The notes beneath the pieces were generated by a model. It saw only the letters and a program-made list of their open reading frames with translations. It made no database searches and was not told the origin of the DNA. Shown piece after piece: positions 10,158 to 18,423 of a DNA stretch of 64,000 nucleotides. Made by a program: the position numbers and the translations under genes. How positions within the stretch are numbered: position 1 is the first letter of the stretch; each line of letters starts with the position of its first letter. Source of the DNA: Rhizobium sp. BK316 (lineage in GTDB: Bacteria; Pseudomonadota; Alphaproteobacteria; Rhizobiales; Rhizobiaceae); NCBI RefSeq assembly GCF_014193695.1, contig NZ_JACHZR010000001.1, forward strand, positions 967,309-1,031,308. The letters are read 5' to 3'.

Positions 10158-11987
10158 TTAATTCGCCGGCTCAATATCGATGGCAAAGATGACCGAATGC
10201 GGCGGCAGCGCGCCATTCTCGGCGGGCTTTGCTTCCTTGCCGTAGCGCTCATAGATCACAGTCCCGGCGACCGACGGCAAGACCAGTGCCTGCCCCGACA
10301 AATTGGCGCGCAGCGCCAGCGTCAGATTCGCGACCTTCCACCAGACGGCGATCGCTCCTTCAGGCGCTTCCAGCGCGCCGCTCTCGATGGCAGAGCTCTG
10401 CTTCAGCAGCGGTACGACATAGGTCTTGCGCAACTCCAGGAGCGCGGCGACGAAAGCCAAACTTTTCCGGCCCTCCTCGTTCTCCCGCCATTGCCAGTCG
10501 AGTTTCGAATTCTCGAAGGTCGAAAGGGCATTGGGATCGGGCAGATCGGCCACGGTCCTGCCGGCCTTCAAGCCGCCGAACCCCTCAGCTTCCGCCATGC
10601 GCCCATCGCGGACCATTCTGCCGAGCTCGCCCGTATAATCGGCAAAGAAATAGAAGGGCCGCCTTTCCCCATACTCCTCGCCCATGAAGAGGAATGGGAT
10701 ATGCGGCGAGAGCAGGAGTATCGCCGTCAGCGCATCCAGCATATCGGGATCGGCAAGGCTTATCAGCCGCTCGCCGAAGGCCCGGTTGCCGATCTGGTCG
10801 TGGTTCTGCAGGAAATCGATAAAGGCGGTCGGCGGCAGGTAACGACGCTCGCCGACAGGCAATTCCGGCGGATCGGTTCGATCAGGATAGATGAAGCCAT
10901 GCTGAAGTGCCATGCGAAGCTTATGCCAGAGCTGATCGGCGAAAGGCTTGTAGTGGCCGATGGTTTCGCCGGTCGCGATGATGTGCGCCACATGATGGAA
11001 ATCATCGTTCCATTCGGCCTCGTAAGCTTTGGGAGCGCCGTTCTCATCACGAATCAATAGCTCCACGAGATTGCGCTGGTCTTCGACGACGAGATGAACC
11101 TGCCTGTCGGCGAAGGTGGCTTTCACTTCTTCGGCCATGGCTGAAAGCACATGCTTTTCAGAGGTATCATGGATTTGCTCCACGGCATCGAGCCTGAGCC
11201 CGTCCAGCCGGAACTCGCCGATCCAGTAGAGCGCGTTCTCGATGAAAAAGCGCCGCACCGGCTCCCGCCCGAAATCGATCGCCGCCCCCCAGGGCGTTTC
11301 CCGATCTTTGCGGAAGAAGCCCGGCGCATAGCTGTGGAGATAATTGCCCTCGGGTCCGAAATGATTGTAGACGACGTCGAGCAGCACCATGATGCCGAGG
11401 CCATGCGCCGTATCGATGAAGGCCTTGAAATCGTCCGGCGTGCCGTAAGCGCAATGCGGCGCATATTGCAGCACGCCGTCGTAACCCCAGCCGCGATTGC
11501 CGGCAAATTGCGCAACGGGCATCACTTCGACAGCCGTGATGCCGATTTCCGCAAGATGCTTCAGCCTCTCCGCTGCAGCCCGAAACGTACCCTCGGGCGT
11601 AAAGGTGCCAATATGGATTTCGCTGATGACCACCTCTTCCCAAGGACGGCCGCGCCAGCGTGAGTTCTGCCATTGATAACCGGGATCGACGATCAGCGAC
11701 GGACCATGCACATCCCCGGCTTGCCTTCGCGACGCCGGATCCGGCACGGTGTTTCCATCCGGGAGGACGAACATGTACTCATCGCCTGCGGACGCCTCGA
11801 CCCCTGCCAGCTCGAACCAGCCGCCGCCTATGTTCTCCATGGGAGCATCGTGGCCGCGATGCCGCAGCGAGATCGCATCCGCGCTAGGCGCCCAGAGACG
11901 AAAACGCGCACGTCCGCCCGCGAGCAGCTCTGTACCCCAACGCCCCGTGCGTTCCGTGATCGTGCCAGTCTTTGAAATCTGGTTCAT
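10158..11987 (-). CDS. treZ: Malto-oligosyltrehalose trehalohydrolase
   Basis: A 609-residue GH13 enzyme that releases trehalose from maltooligosyltrehalose, the second step of the TreY-TreZ route from glycogen. An N-terminal carbohydrate-binding domain (about 15-105) precedes the TIM barrel. Catalytic residues are D267 (LRLDAVEQI), E302 (VVEDQRN) and D397 (FLQNHDQIGN). The sequence WGYDGVLQYAPHCAYGTPDD is diagnostic of TreZ. TreY is not in the window. GlgX lies 8 kb away. Trehalose is a stress solute, in keeping with the stress genes around it. It is divergent from udgX. Confidence 0.95.
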   Translation of the reverse strand: MNQISKTGTITERTGRWGTELLAGGRARFRLWAPSADAISLRHRGHDAPMENIGGGWFELAGVEASAGDEYMFVLPDGNTVPDPASRRQAGDVHGPSLIVDPGYQWQNSRWRGRPWEEVVISEIHIGTFTPEGTFRAAAERLKHLAEIGITAVEVMPVAQFAGNRGWGYDGVLQYAPHCAYGTPDDFKAFIDTAHGLGIMVLLDVVYNHFGPEGNYLHSYAPGFFRKDRETPWGAAIDFGREPVRRFFIENALYWIGEFRLDGLRLDAVEQIHDTSEKHVLSAMAEEVKATFADRQVHLVVEDQRNLVELLIRDENGAPKAYEAEWNDDFHHVAHIIATGETIGHYKPFADQLWHKLRMALQHGFIYPDRTDPPELPVGERRYLPPTAFIDFLQNHDQIGNRAFGERLISLADPDMLDALTAILLLSPHIPFLFMGEEYGERRPFYFFADYTGELGRMVRDGRMAEAEGFGGLKAGRTVADLPDPNALSTFENSKLDWQWRENEEGRKSLAFVAALLELRKTYVVPLLKQSSAIESGALEAPEGAIAVWWKVANLTLALRANLSGQALVLPSVAGTVIYERYGKEAKPAENGALPPHSVIFAIDIEPAN

Positions 11988-12053
11988 CCCTCACTCCGTG
12001 TGACTTCCAATCAGCATCAAATTCCTGAAGCTGCGGGTTGTTCCGAACGGGCA

Positions 12054-12078
12054 GGAACAATCCGCGGCGCGATCGGTT
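12054..12078 (+). promoter_or_regulatory. EcfG-type (general stress sigma) promoter candidate upstream of udgX
   Basis: GGAAC at 12054-12058, 16 nt, then GGTT at 12075-12078. This fits the GGAAC-N18-TT pattern known for RpoE2/EcfG promoters in rhizobia. The udgX ATG is 27 nt downstream. Confidence 0.5.
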
Positions 12079-12105
12079 GAAGGTGAGAACCAAGAGATTG
12101 CCGTC

Positions 12106-12747
12106 ATGAACGTTGCACAGAAATTTGGCCCTGCCTTCACGCTTGAAAGCGCCGACGCTGCCAGCCTCGATCAGCTCAGACATCAGGCGGAAGGCTGCAC
12201 GCGCTGCGAACTCTACAAGAACGCCACCCAGCTCGTCTTCGGCGAGGGATCTCAAAAGGCGGATATCATGCTTGTCGGAGAACAACCGGGCGACAAGGAA
12301 GATATTGCAGGACGCCCCTTTGTCGGCCCTGCCGGTCGCCTGCTCGACATCTGTATGGAAGAGGCCGGGCTCGACCGCTCGCGATGCTATGTCACCAATG
12401 CGGTCAAGCACTTCAAGTTCGAGCCCCGCGGCAAGCGCCGCCTGCATTCGAAACCCAATGCCGGGGAGATCCGGCGCTGCTCCTGGTGGCTCGGTGCCGA
12501 AATCGAGATCATACATCCCAAACTCGTCGTTGCGCTTGGCGCGACAGCACTTTATTCCCTCCTCGGCGCGAAGGTGAAACTGACCCCCGAGCGCGGTCAC
12601 GTCCTCACGCCAGAGGATCATCCGCCGGTTCTCGTGACCATCCACCCTTCCTTCCTCCTGCGGATTCGCGAGGAAGAGGATGTCGCGCGCCAGCGTGCGA
12701 ATTTCATTGAGGACCTGCACCGCGCTGTCCAATATCAGGGCAACTAG
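12106..12747 (+). CDS. udgX: UdgX-type uracil-DNA glycosylase
   Basis: A 213-residue member of the iron-sulfur uracil-DNA glycosylase superfamily. Motif 1 is GEQPGDKED (58-66) and motif 3 is HPS in VTIHPSFLL. Cys31, Cys34, Cys94 and Cys125 are placed to hold a 4Fe-4S cluster. The loop GKRRLHSKP (109-117) with His114 corresponds to the KRRIH loop that defines UdgX, whose His forms a covalent bond to the uracil site in single-stranded DNA in the mycobacterial enzyme. Family 4 UDGs lack this loop. It has an EcfG-like promoter upstream and is divergent from treZ. It probably acts in damage tolerance. Confidence 0.92.
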   Translation: MNVAQKFGPAFTLESADAASLDQLRHQAEGCTRCELYKNATQLVFGEGSQKADIMLVGEQPGDKEDIAGRPFVGPAGRLLDICMEEAGLDRSRCYVTNAVKHFKFEPRGKRRLHSKPNAGEIRRCSWWLGAEIEIIHPKLVVALGATALYSLLGAKVKLTPERGHVLTPEDHPPVLVTIHPSFLLRIREEEDVARQRANFIEDLHRAVQYQGN

Positions 12748-12831
12748 AACGAGTTATTGCCTATAAATATTGCAACGCAAAAATATTCCCGATTTACTTG
12801 GCAAATCCACTTGAAACCGACCCCATAGTCT

Positions 12832-12856
12832 GGAACCTTTTCAACAGTATCGCGTT
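12832..12856 (+). promoter_or_regulatory. EcfG-type general stress promoter upstream of the DUF2934 gene
   Basis: GGAAC at 12832-12836, exactly 16 nt, then CGTT at 12853-12856. This is a full match to the GGAAC-N16-CGTT consensus of alphaproteobacterial EcfG sigma factors. The ATG lies 33 nt downstream of the -10 element. Confidence 0.7.
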
Positions 12857-12889
12857 CGAACGACGGCATGTTGTGACTGGAGATCAGCG

Positions 12890-13234
12890 ATGGCAGAAGC
12901 TCGGGAAGAGTGGATAAAAAAACGTGCATATGCCCTTTGGGAAGAAGAAGGGCACCCGACGGGGCGAGACTCCATCCATTGGGAACAGGCAAGGGCCGAG
13001 CATGATGCGCTCAAGGGGGCCTCGAAGTCTGGAAACGGGAAGGAAGTAAAGCCTCGAGCGAAACGGGCGACCGCCGCCAAGGCTGATACGCCGAAGGTAG
13101 CAGAGCCCACCAACGGTGGCGAAGCCAAGACGAAGGCCAAACGGCCAGCGACAAGCACCAAAGCCAAAGCCAAAGCCAACGACATCGTCAAACCGGCGCC
13201 GAAACGCGCGGTTGCTCGTAAGTCGGCTCCCTGA
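12890..13234 (+). CDS. DUF2934 protein with basic Lys/Ala-rich tail
   Basis: A 114-residue protein. Residues 5-45 form a DUF2934 domain (EEWIKKRAYALWEEEGHPTG followed by IHWEQA). The remaining 70 residues are a low-complexity tail rich in Lys, Ala, Pro and Thr with repeated AKAKAK-like steps, reminiscent of histone H1-like or Hc1-like bacterial tails that bind nucleic acid. The molecular role of DUF2934 is not known. A full-consensus EcfG promoter directly upstream indicates expression in the general stress response. Confidence 0.88.
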   Translation: MAEAREEWIKKRAYALWEEEGHPTGRDSIHWEQARAEHDALKGASKSGNGKEVKPRAKRATAAKADTPKVAEPTNGGEAKTKAKRPATSTKAKAKANDIVKPAPKRAVARKSAP

Positions 13235-13258
13235 CGAGAAATGTTCAGATTTTAATGA

Positions 13259-13290
13259 AAAAGGGCGCTTAACCCGCGCCCCTTAAACCT
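13259..13290. terminator. Hairpin, possible terminator after the DUF2934 gene
   Basis: AAGGGCGC (13261-13268) pairs with GCGCCCCTT (13276-13284) with one bulged C. On the plus strand no T-run follows. On the minus strand the hairpin is followed by TTTTTCATT, so intrinsic termination would work better for leftward transcription. Confidence 0.4.
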
Positions 13291-13426
13291 TTGTGTCATA
13301 AGTTTGAATTAGTTGCGCGCTATCAATTTCGTGAAGCGCCGGCTTCTATGCGGGGGGTGACCACAAATCGAATGAAACGTCCGTCTGGACAGACTTATAA
13401 AAAGCTGCGTCCGCCCCTCGAAACGG

Positions 13427-13451
13427 GGAACAAGAACGTCTTCCGTCTGTT
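13427..13451 (+). promoter_or_regulatory. EcfG-type promoter candidate upstream of small membrane protein
   Basis: GGAAC at 13427-13431, 16 nt, then TGTT at 13448-13451. This matches GGAAC-N18-TT but not the CG of the stricter -10. A transcript from here would carry the 25-codon ORF at 13476 and the membrane protein at 13563. Confidence 0.45.
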
Positions 13452-13475
13452 AATGGGCAAACAGGGGAAGTCGCC

Positions 13476-13553
13476 GTGAACAGCCGTTTTGCTAATGCCA
13501 TCAGCATCCCAGTTCCGGCGGCCCCTGGCCGAGCTTTCCCAGCGTTGGTGTGA
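13476..13553 (+). CDS. Possible 25-residue leader ORF
   Basis: A GTG with GGGGAAG 6 nt upstream opens a 25-codon frame. Its TGA stop at 13551-13553 overlaps the ribosome-binding site of the next ORF (start 13563), an arrangement that suggests translational coupling. The peptide has no recognisable feature (MNSRFANAISIPVPAAPGRA at the start). Evidence is position only. Confidence 0.22.
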   Translation: MNSRFANAISIPVPAAPGRAFPALV

Positions 13554-13562
13554 GGGATGGAG

Positions 13563-13736
13563 ATGTCGCTTCTTGTGATCGCCGCTTTGCTCTACATCGG
13601 TTTCGCGCTGGGGCTTATTCTTTTCGTCGATAATATAGTCGGCGTATTTTTTCGTGATCCGCGCAAACCGATCCAGCTTCGTTCCTTTGCTTTGAGCCGC
13701 ACTTTTATCGCTTCGCAGAAGCTGGACCAGGAATAA
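13563..13736 (+). CDS. Small single-pass membrane protein, 57 residues
   Basis: It begins MSLLVIAALLYIGFALGLIL, one membrane helix, continues LFVDNIVGVFF, and is followed by a basic segment RDPRKPIQLRSFALSRTF. AGGG at 13553-13556 sits 6 nt before the ATG at 13563, so I prefer it to the in-frame ATG at 13557. No family is recognised. A GGAAC-N18-TT promoter candidate lies upstream, so it may belong to the stress set around it. Confidence 0.5.
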   Translation: MSLLVIAALLYIGFALGLILFVDNIVGVFFRDPRKPIQLRSFALSRTFIASQKLDQE

Positions 13737-13893
13737 CAAATATAAACAGCCTCATTGCGAGTAATCGGACACTTTGCCCGGTTAACGATATTTGCAGCAC
13801 GCCCTTTCCCTTATGTCCGATGCCTCTATTTTGTGGACTGGACCGGCAGACCCGGCGCGGATGATGCCGCATAAGGAATGAAAGCGATTTTTA

Positions 13894-16611
13894 ATGGCAC
13901 GGGTTGGAGGCCGCTGGCCGGAAGGCAACAGCGAAATCGGAAATTTGCTGCGCCGGAAAGGTTTGAACGCAGCCGGCATCGGGTCAGTTGAAGCATGGCC
14001 GAGTTCACTCCGACATATCGCGGAAATGGTCGTCAATTCACGCCAGCCGAAATTCGTCGCCTGGGGTCCCGAACTCGCTTTCATCTATAACGACGCCTAT
14101 GTGGCGATCTTCCCAGAACGGCACCCTGCTGCTCTTGGAAGACCCTTCCAGCAGGTCTGGTCTGATATCTGGCCGCAGTTCGAACCGATCGTGCAGGCAA
14201 CACTTGACGGCCAGTCGCAGCTCTACAAGGAACTTCTCGTTCCGATGCAACGCGAGGGCCAGACAGAAGACACCTGGTTCACCTTCTCCTACACGCCGTT
14301 GCGGGACGACGACGGGAAGGTCGCCGGCATTCTCTGCGCCACCATGGAAGTGACGGATCAGGTGCTCGCCAAGCGGCGCGAGCGCGCTGCGCTGGACGAG
14401 TCACGAGAGAAATCCGCCACACTGGCCGTCGTCAACCGCGCCGGCGCTGCGATCACCGCAGAACTCAATGTCGACCGCCTGACGCAGATCGCCGTCGATG
14501 CCGGCGTGGCGCTGGCTGGCGCCGAATTCGGCGCCTTCTTCTACAATGTCGACGATGGGGAAGGCGGCAGTTACATGCTCTATGCGCTGTCGGGTGTCGA
14601 TCGCAAACATTTCGACCGGTTCCCGATGCCGCGCAACACCAAGGTCTTTGTGCCGACCTTCAATGGCGAAGGCGTAGTACGCTCCGACGATATCCTGCTC
14701 GATCCGCGCTACGGACACAATAAGCCGCATTCCGGCATGCCGAAAGGCCACCTTCCGGTGCGCAGCTATCTCGCCGTGCCGGTCAAGTCACGCGACGGCA
14801 GTGTGATTGGCGGGCTGTTCTTCGGCCACAGCGAGCCCGCCCGCTTTTCGGAAGCGGCGGAAGCAAGCCTCGTCAGCCTGGCGGGCCAGTCTGCCGTCGC
14901 GATCGATAACGCCCGGCTCATTCGCGCCGCCGAGGTCGAAATCGCTCAGCGGCGCGAGGCAGAGGATAAACTCCGCAAACTGAACGAAACGCTCGAGGCA
15001 CGTGTCGCCGCCGAAATCCTCGAACGCCAGCAGGCCGAAGCAGCCTTGCAGCAGGCGCAAAAGATGGAATCGATCGGCAAATTGACCGGCGGGGTGGCGC
15101 ACGACTTCAACAATTTGCTGCAGGTCATATCCGGCAACCTGCAGCTTCTCGGCAAGGACGTGGCGAATAACGGCCGGGCCACGGAACGCATCTCCAATGC
15201 GCTCTCCGCCGTCGAGCGTGGATCGCGTCTCGCCAGCCAGCTTCTCGCCTTCGGGCGCCGCCAACCGCTGGAGCCGAAGGTGATCAATATCGGCCGCCTC
15301 GTCTCGGCGATGGACGACATGCTGCGCCGCGCGCTCGGCGAGGAGATCGAGGTGGAGACCATGGTCTCCGGCGGTCTCTGGAACACCTTCGCCGATCCGA
15401 TCCAGATCGAGAATGCGCTGCTCAACCTTGCCATCAATTCACGCGATGCGATGGATGGCACCGGCAAGCTCACGATCGAGGTTGGCAATGCCTTTCTCGA
15501 CGATTCCTACAGCCGCACTCATCCGGAGGTCGCAGCCGGCCAATATGTGGTGCTCGCCGTCACCGACACCGGCTCAGGCATGGCACCCGAGATCATCGAG
15601 CAGGCTTTCGAACCGTTCTTCTCCACCAAACCGGAGGGCAAGGGCACCGGGCTCGGCCTTTCCATGGTCTACGGTTTCGTCAAGCAGTCCGGTGGCCATG
15701 TGAAGATCTACAGCGAGACCGGCGAAGGCACGACGGTGAAGCTTTATCTCCCCCGCTCACTCCGGAGCGAGGATCGAATTGCCACTGGCGACAATATTCC
15801 CACAACCGGCGGCACCGAGACTATACTGGTCGCCGAGGATGATGAAGGTGTGCGCACGACGGTCGTCGAGATGCTGACCGATCTCGGCTATTACGTGCTG
15901 AAGGCCAAGGATGCCCAGAGCGCGTTGACCGTGATCGAGAGTGGCGCGCATATCGACCTGCTCTTTACAGACGTCGTCATGCCCGGTCCGCTGAAGAGCC
16001 CGGAGCTCGCCCGCATGGCCCGCGAGCGCCTGCCCAATGTCGCCATCCTTTATACGTCAGGCTATACCGAAAATTCGATCGTTCATGGCGGGCGGCTCGA
16101 TCCTGGCCTGGAGCTCCTCTCCAAGCCCTATACGCGGGAGGCCTTGGCGCGGAAAGTCCGCCACGTCCTCGTCAATCAGGCGCAACGCCGCCAGACCCAT
16201 CCGGTGCCGCTGCCGGGCAGCCCACAGCCACGTGATATCGTCCAGGCCAGGCTGAAGCTTCTGCTGGTCGAGGATGATGCCTTCATCCGCATGGATACTG
16301 CAGAAATCCTGCAAGATCTCGGCTATGACGTGATCGCAGCCGACAGCGGCGAACAGGGCGTCGAACTCCTGCGTACGGCGGATATAGACATCATCGTTGC
16401 CGATGTCGGCCTGCCGGGCATGTCCGGCCCGGCCTTCGCAGCCCTCGCACGTGAGGCATTCCCTTCTGTCGGCCTTGTCTTCGCGACCGGTAACAGCAAC
16501 CCGCCGGATGCGAACCGCTTTTCCGGTTCCGTGCTGCTGCCAAAGCCGTTTACCACCGCAGCGCTCGACAGCGCGGTGAAGAACGCTGCCCGCCAGCGCC
16601 CCATTGCTTAG
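13894..16611 (+). CDS. Hybrid sensor histidine kinase with PAS, GAF and two receiver domains
   Basis: A 905-residue soluble signalling protein with no membrane helix. Order: a PAS-like domain (about 35-155), a GAF domain (175-345), a coiled coil (345-390), a HisKA domain with phosphoacceptor H403 (GGVAHDFNNLLQ), an ATPase domain with N-box (NLAINSRDAM), G1 (VTDTGSGM) and G2 (GKGTGLGLSM), a first receiver with D693 (FTDVVMPG), and a second receiver with D837 (VADVGLPG). The HDFNN type of H-box is that of the PAS/GAF kinases that form the cores of many rhizobial stress and light sensors. No output domain or partner regulator is adjacent. It may feed the general stress response given its neighbours, but that is inference. 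Confidence 0.93.
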   Translation: MARVGGRWPEGNSEIGNLLRRKGLNAAGIGSVEAWPSSLRHIAEMVVNSRQPKFVAWGPELAFIYNDAYVAIFPERHPAALGRPFQQVWSDIWPQFEPIVQATLDGQSQLYKELLVPMQREGQTEDTWFTFSYTPLRDDDGKVAGILCATMEVTDQVLAKRRERAALDESREKSATLAVVNRAGAAITAELNVDRLTQIAVDAGVALAGAEFGAFFYNVDDGEGGSYMLYALSGVDRKHFDRFPMPRNTKVFVPTFNGEGVVRSDDILLDPRYGHNKPHSGMPKGHLPVRSYLAVPVKSRDGSVIGGLFFGHSEPARFSEAAEASLVSLAGQSAVAIDNARLIRAAEVEIAQRREAEDKLRKLNETLEARVAAEILERQQAEAALQQAQKMESIGKLTGGVAHDFNNLLQVISGNLQLLGKDVANNGRATERISNALSAVERGSRLASQLLAFGRRQPLEPKVINIGRLVSAMDDMLRRALGEEIEVETMVSGGLWNTFADPIQIENALLNLAINSRDAMDGTGKLTIEVGNAFLDDSYSRTHPEVAAGQYVVLAVTDTGSGMAPEIIEQAFEPFFSTKPEGKGTGLGLSMVYGFVKQSGGHVKIYSETGEGTTVKLYLPRSLRSEDRIATGDNIPTTGGTETILVAEDDEGVRTTVVEMLTDLGYYVLKAKDAQSALTVIESGAHIDLLFTDVVMPGPLKSPELARMARERLPNVAILYTSGYTENSIVHGGRLDPGLELLSKPYTREALARKVRHVLVNQAQRRQTHPVPLPGSPQPRDIVQARLKLLLVEDDAFIRMDTAEILQDLGYDVIAADSGEQGVELLRTADIDIIVADVGLPGMSGPAFAALAREAFPSVGLVFATGNSNPPDANRFSGSVLLPKPFTTAALDSAVKNAARQRPIA

Positions 16612-16798
16612 CCCCGCCCCAGGACCGTCAACGAATGGCCATCTCCTCTTTGACACTGCGGCTGTAGTCTACGGGCGAACAAGCTCGCCTTTTCCGTCTC
16701 TCTGCTCCGCTGGGGTCTGCAGGATGCGGTAACGAAAACCGATCAAAGACTGCTTTGCACCTGACTTCTGAACACGTCATGGCGGCTGGAACGACTTC

Positions 16799-16823
16799 GG
16801 AACTTTTTGGACGGCCAGTGGTT
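16799..16823 (+). promoter_or_regulatory. EcfG-type promoter candidate upstream of KGG-domain gene
   Basis: GGAAC at 16799-16803, 16 nt, then GGTT at 16820-16823, fitting GGAAC-N18-TT. The ATG is 29 nt downstream. A second GGAAC at 16788 has no -10 partner at the right distance. Confidence 0.5.
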
Positions 16824-16852
16824 GAGCCTCATTCAAACCACAGGAGGCAGCC

Positions 16853-17167
16853 ATGCCACGAGGTGACAAATCCGCTTATAGCGACAAGCAGAAGAGAAAG
16901 GCCGAGCATATCGAGGAAGGCTATGAGGATCGCGGCGTATCCCACGACGAGGCCGAACGCCGGGCATGGGCAACCGTCAATAAGGAAAGCGGCGGCGGCA
17001 ACAAGTCAGGCTCTGGCCGCGGCAAGAAGGATACGAACGAATCCTCCGAAAAAGGCGGCCGCATCGGCGGTCATGCTTCGGCATCTCGGTCGAAGGAGGA
17101 GCGCTCCGCTTCCGCCAAGAAGGCAGCCGCCACTCGCAAGCGCAACGAACACCACACCCATCACTGA
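16853..17167 (+). CDS. KGG-domain small basic protein (often named plasmid stabilization protein)
   Basis: A 104-residue, highly charged, largely disordered protein. The first half (DKQKRKAEHIEEGYEDRGVS then AERRAWATVNKESGGG) is typical of proteins annotated as plasmid stabilization protein. The second half has the stress-associated KGG motif (EKGGRIGGHASASRSKEE), and it ends in a His-rich tail. There is no evidence for a partition role; the name is inherited. AGGAGG lies 7 nt before the ATG. It has an EcfG-like promoter and is followed by DUF3175 and GST genes in one direction. Confidence 0.85.
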   Translation: MPRGDKSAYSDKQKRKAEHIEEGYEDRGVSHDEAERRAWATVNKESGGGNKSGSGRGKKDTNESSEKGGRIGGHASASRSKEERSASAKKAAATRKRNEHHTHH

Positions 17168-17230
17168 CGGCGCCGTCAAACACCAACAACCGGCAGGCGG
17201 CCTCACGCCGTCGCTTTAAGGACACTCACA

Positions 17231-17521
17231 ATGGCGAAGAGCAAGACGAAATGGTCACAGGGCGTGACCGAAAACAGCGACGCCATGGACCTCAAGGAAG
17301 GAGTCTTCACATCTGACGATCCGAAGAAGATTGCCGATTCCCTCAAACACTCCGCCGAGAGCAGCCATCGGCGCAAATCGAGCCCGTTCCGCTCGGCCAT
17401 GTCGATGCTGAATTTCTACATCAACCGCGCCGGAGACCAGTTGACGAAGAAGCAGAGGGGCACACTTGAAAAGGCGAAGGACGAGCTGCGCAAGGATTTC
17501 GGTCGCGAAACCAGGCATTAG
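17231..17521 (+). CDS. DUF3175 protein
   Basis: A 96-residue basic protein starting KTKWSQGVTENSDAMDLKEG, with the later segment MSMLNFYINRAGDQLTKKQR, the hallmark of DUF3175. Function unknown. DUF3175 genes are often found with KGG-type and other small stress proteins. It is 63 bp after the KGG-domain gene and 16 bp before the GST gene, so the three are probably co-transcribed. Confidence 0.88.
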   Translation: MAKSKTKWSQGVTENSDAMDLKEGVFTSDDPKKIADSLKHSAESSHRRKSSPFRSAMSMLNFYINRAGDQLTKKQRGTLEKAKDELRKDFGRETRH

Positions 17522-17537
17522 AGAATCACGAGGGCAA

Positions 17538-18272
17538 ATGACTTACGAGCTTTATTACTGGGACGGCATCCAGGGCCGCGGAGAATTCGTGCGACTGGCA
17601 CTCGAGGAAGCCGGCGCCGATTATATCGACGTCGCCCGCCAGTCCGGCCGCGGGCGCGGCACCGGCGCGATGTTTGCCATCATGCAGAGCGACAGCGAAG
17701 CGCATATTCCCTTCGCCCCGCCCTTCCTGAAGGATGGCGATCTCATCATTCCGCATGTCGCCAATATCCTTCTCTACCTCGGCCCCAAACTCCGACTGGC
17801 GCCTGATGACGAAGGGATGCGCTATGTCGTAAACGGGTTGCAGCTCACGATCACCGATTTCGTGGCCGAGGTGCATGACACGCATCACCCGATCGCCACC
17901 TCGCTCTATTACGAGGACCAGAAGGAAGAGGCGAAGGCCCGTTCGGCTGATTTCATCAGGGAGCGCATCCCGAAATTCCTCGGCTATTTCGAACGCGTGC
18001 TGCAGCAAAATCCGCATGGCCCCAAACATATAGCCGGCAATGCACTGACTTATGTGGATCTGTCGCTCTTTCAGATCGTCGAAGGTCTGCTTTACGCCTT
18101 TCCGAAGGCCATGAGCAGCTACCGCAGCAAATATCCGCTGCTTGCCGCCCTCCAAGACAGCGTCGAGCAGCGCCCCAACATATCCCGCTATCTGAAATCC
18201 GACCGCCGCCTGCCCTTCAACACCGAGGGGATTTTTCGGCATTATCCAGAACTCGACATGGAAGCGTCCTGA
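17538..18272 (+). CDS. Glutathione S-transferase family protein
   Basis: A 244-residue GST. The N-terminal thioredoxin-like domain begins YELYYWDGIQGRGEFVRLAL with the catalytic-type Tyr near the start, and the PHVANILLYLG segment carries the glutathione-binding loop. The C-terminal helical domain has TYVDLSLFQIVEGLLYAF. It conjugates or reduces electrophiles with glutathione in the cytosol. The ATG at 17538 follows GAGGGC. A longer frame from 17466 would overlap the DUF3175 gene and is rejected. It is the last gene of the KGG-DUF3175-GST run. Confidence 0.92.
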   Translation: MTYELYYWDGIQGRGEFVRLALEEAGADYIDVARQSGRGRGTGAMFAIMQSDSEAHIPFAPPFLKDGDLIIPHVANILLYLGPKLRLAPDDEGMRYVVNGLQLTITDFVAEVHDTHHPIATSLYYEDQKEEAKARSADFIRERIPKFLGYFERVLQQNPHGPKHIAGNALTYVDLSLFQIVEGLLYAFPKAMSSYRSKYPLLAALQDSVEQRPNISRYLKSDRRLPFNTEGIFRHYPELDMEAS

Positions 18273-18423
18273 GCCGCATTGCTCTCGATTTTCGGGAGCG
18301 ATTGGCAGCGCCATCGGTTTTGCCTGCGATCCCGAATTAGAGATATCGGAGAGGCCACGAGAAGGGCGCCACCTGACGCTTACCTTCCTGTTAAGAACCC
18401 GCGGTTCCGGTCGTAGTTCTTTT

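Larger units (their letters stand above)
13235..13475. other. Intergenic stretch with hairpin and promoter candidate
   Basis: Between the DUF2934 stop and the first small-ORF candidate. It holds a GC-rich hairpin (13261-13284) and a GGAAC-N18-TT promoter candidate (13427-13451). A 62-codon open frame covers 13291-13479, but it has no ribosome-binding site or recognisable features, so I do not call it a gene. Confidence 0.5.

Noticed and set aside
13291..13479. 62-codon open frame
   Set aside because: No ribosome-binding site, no recognisable feature, and it runs across the promoter candidate at 13427.
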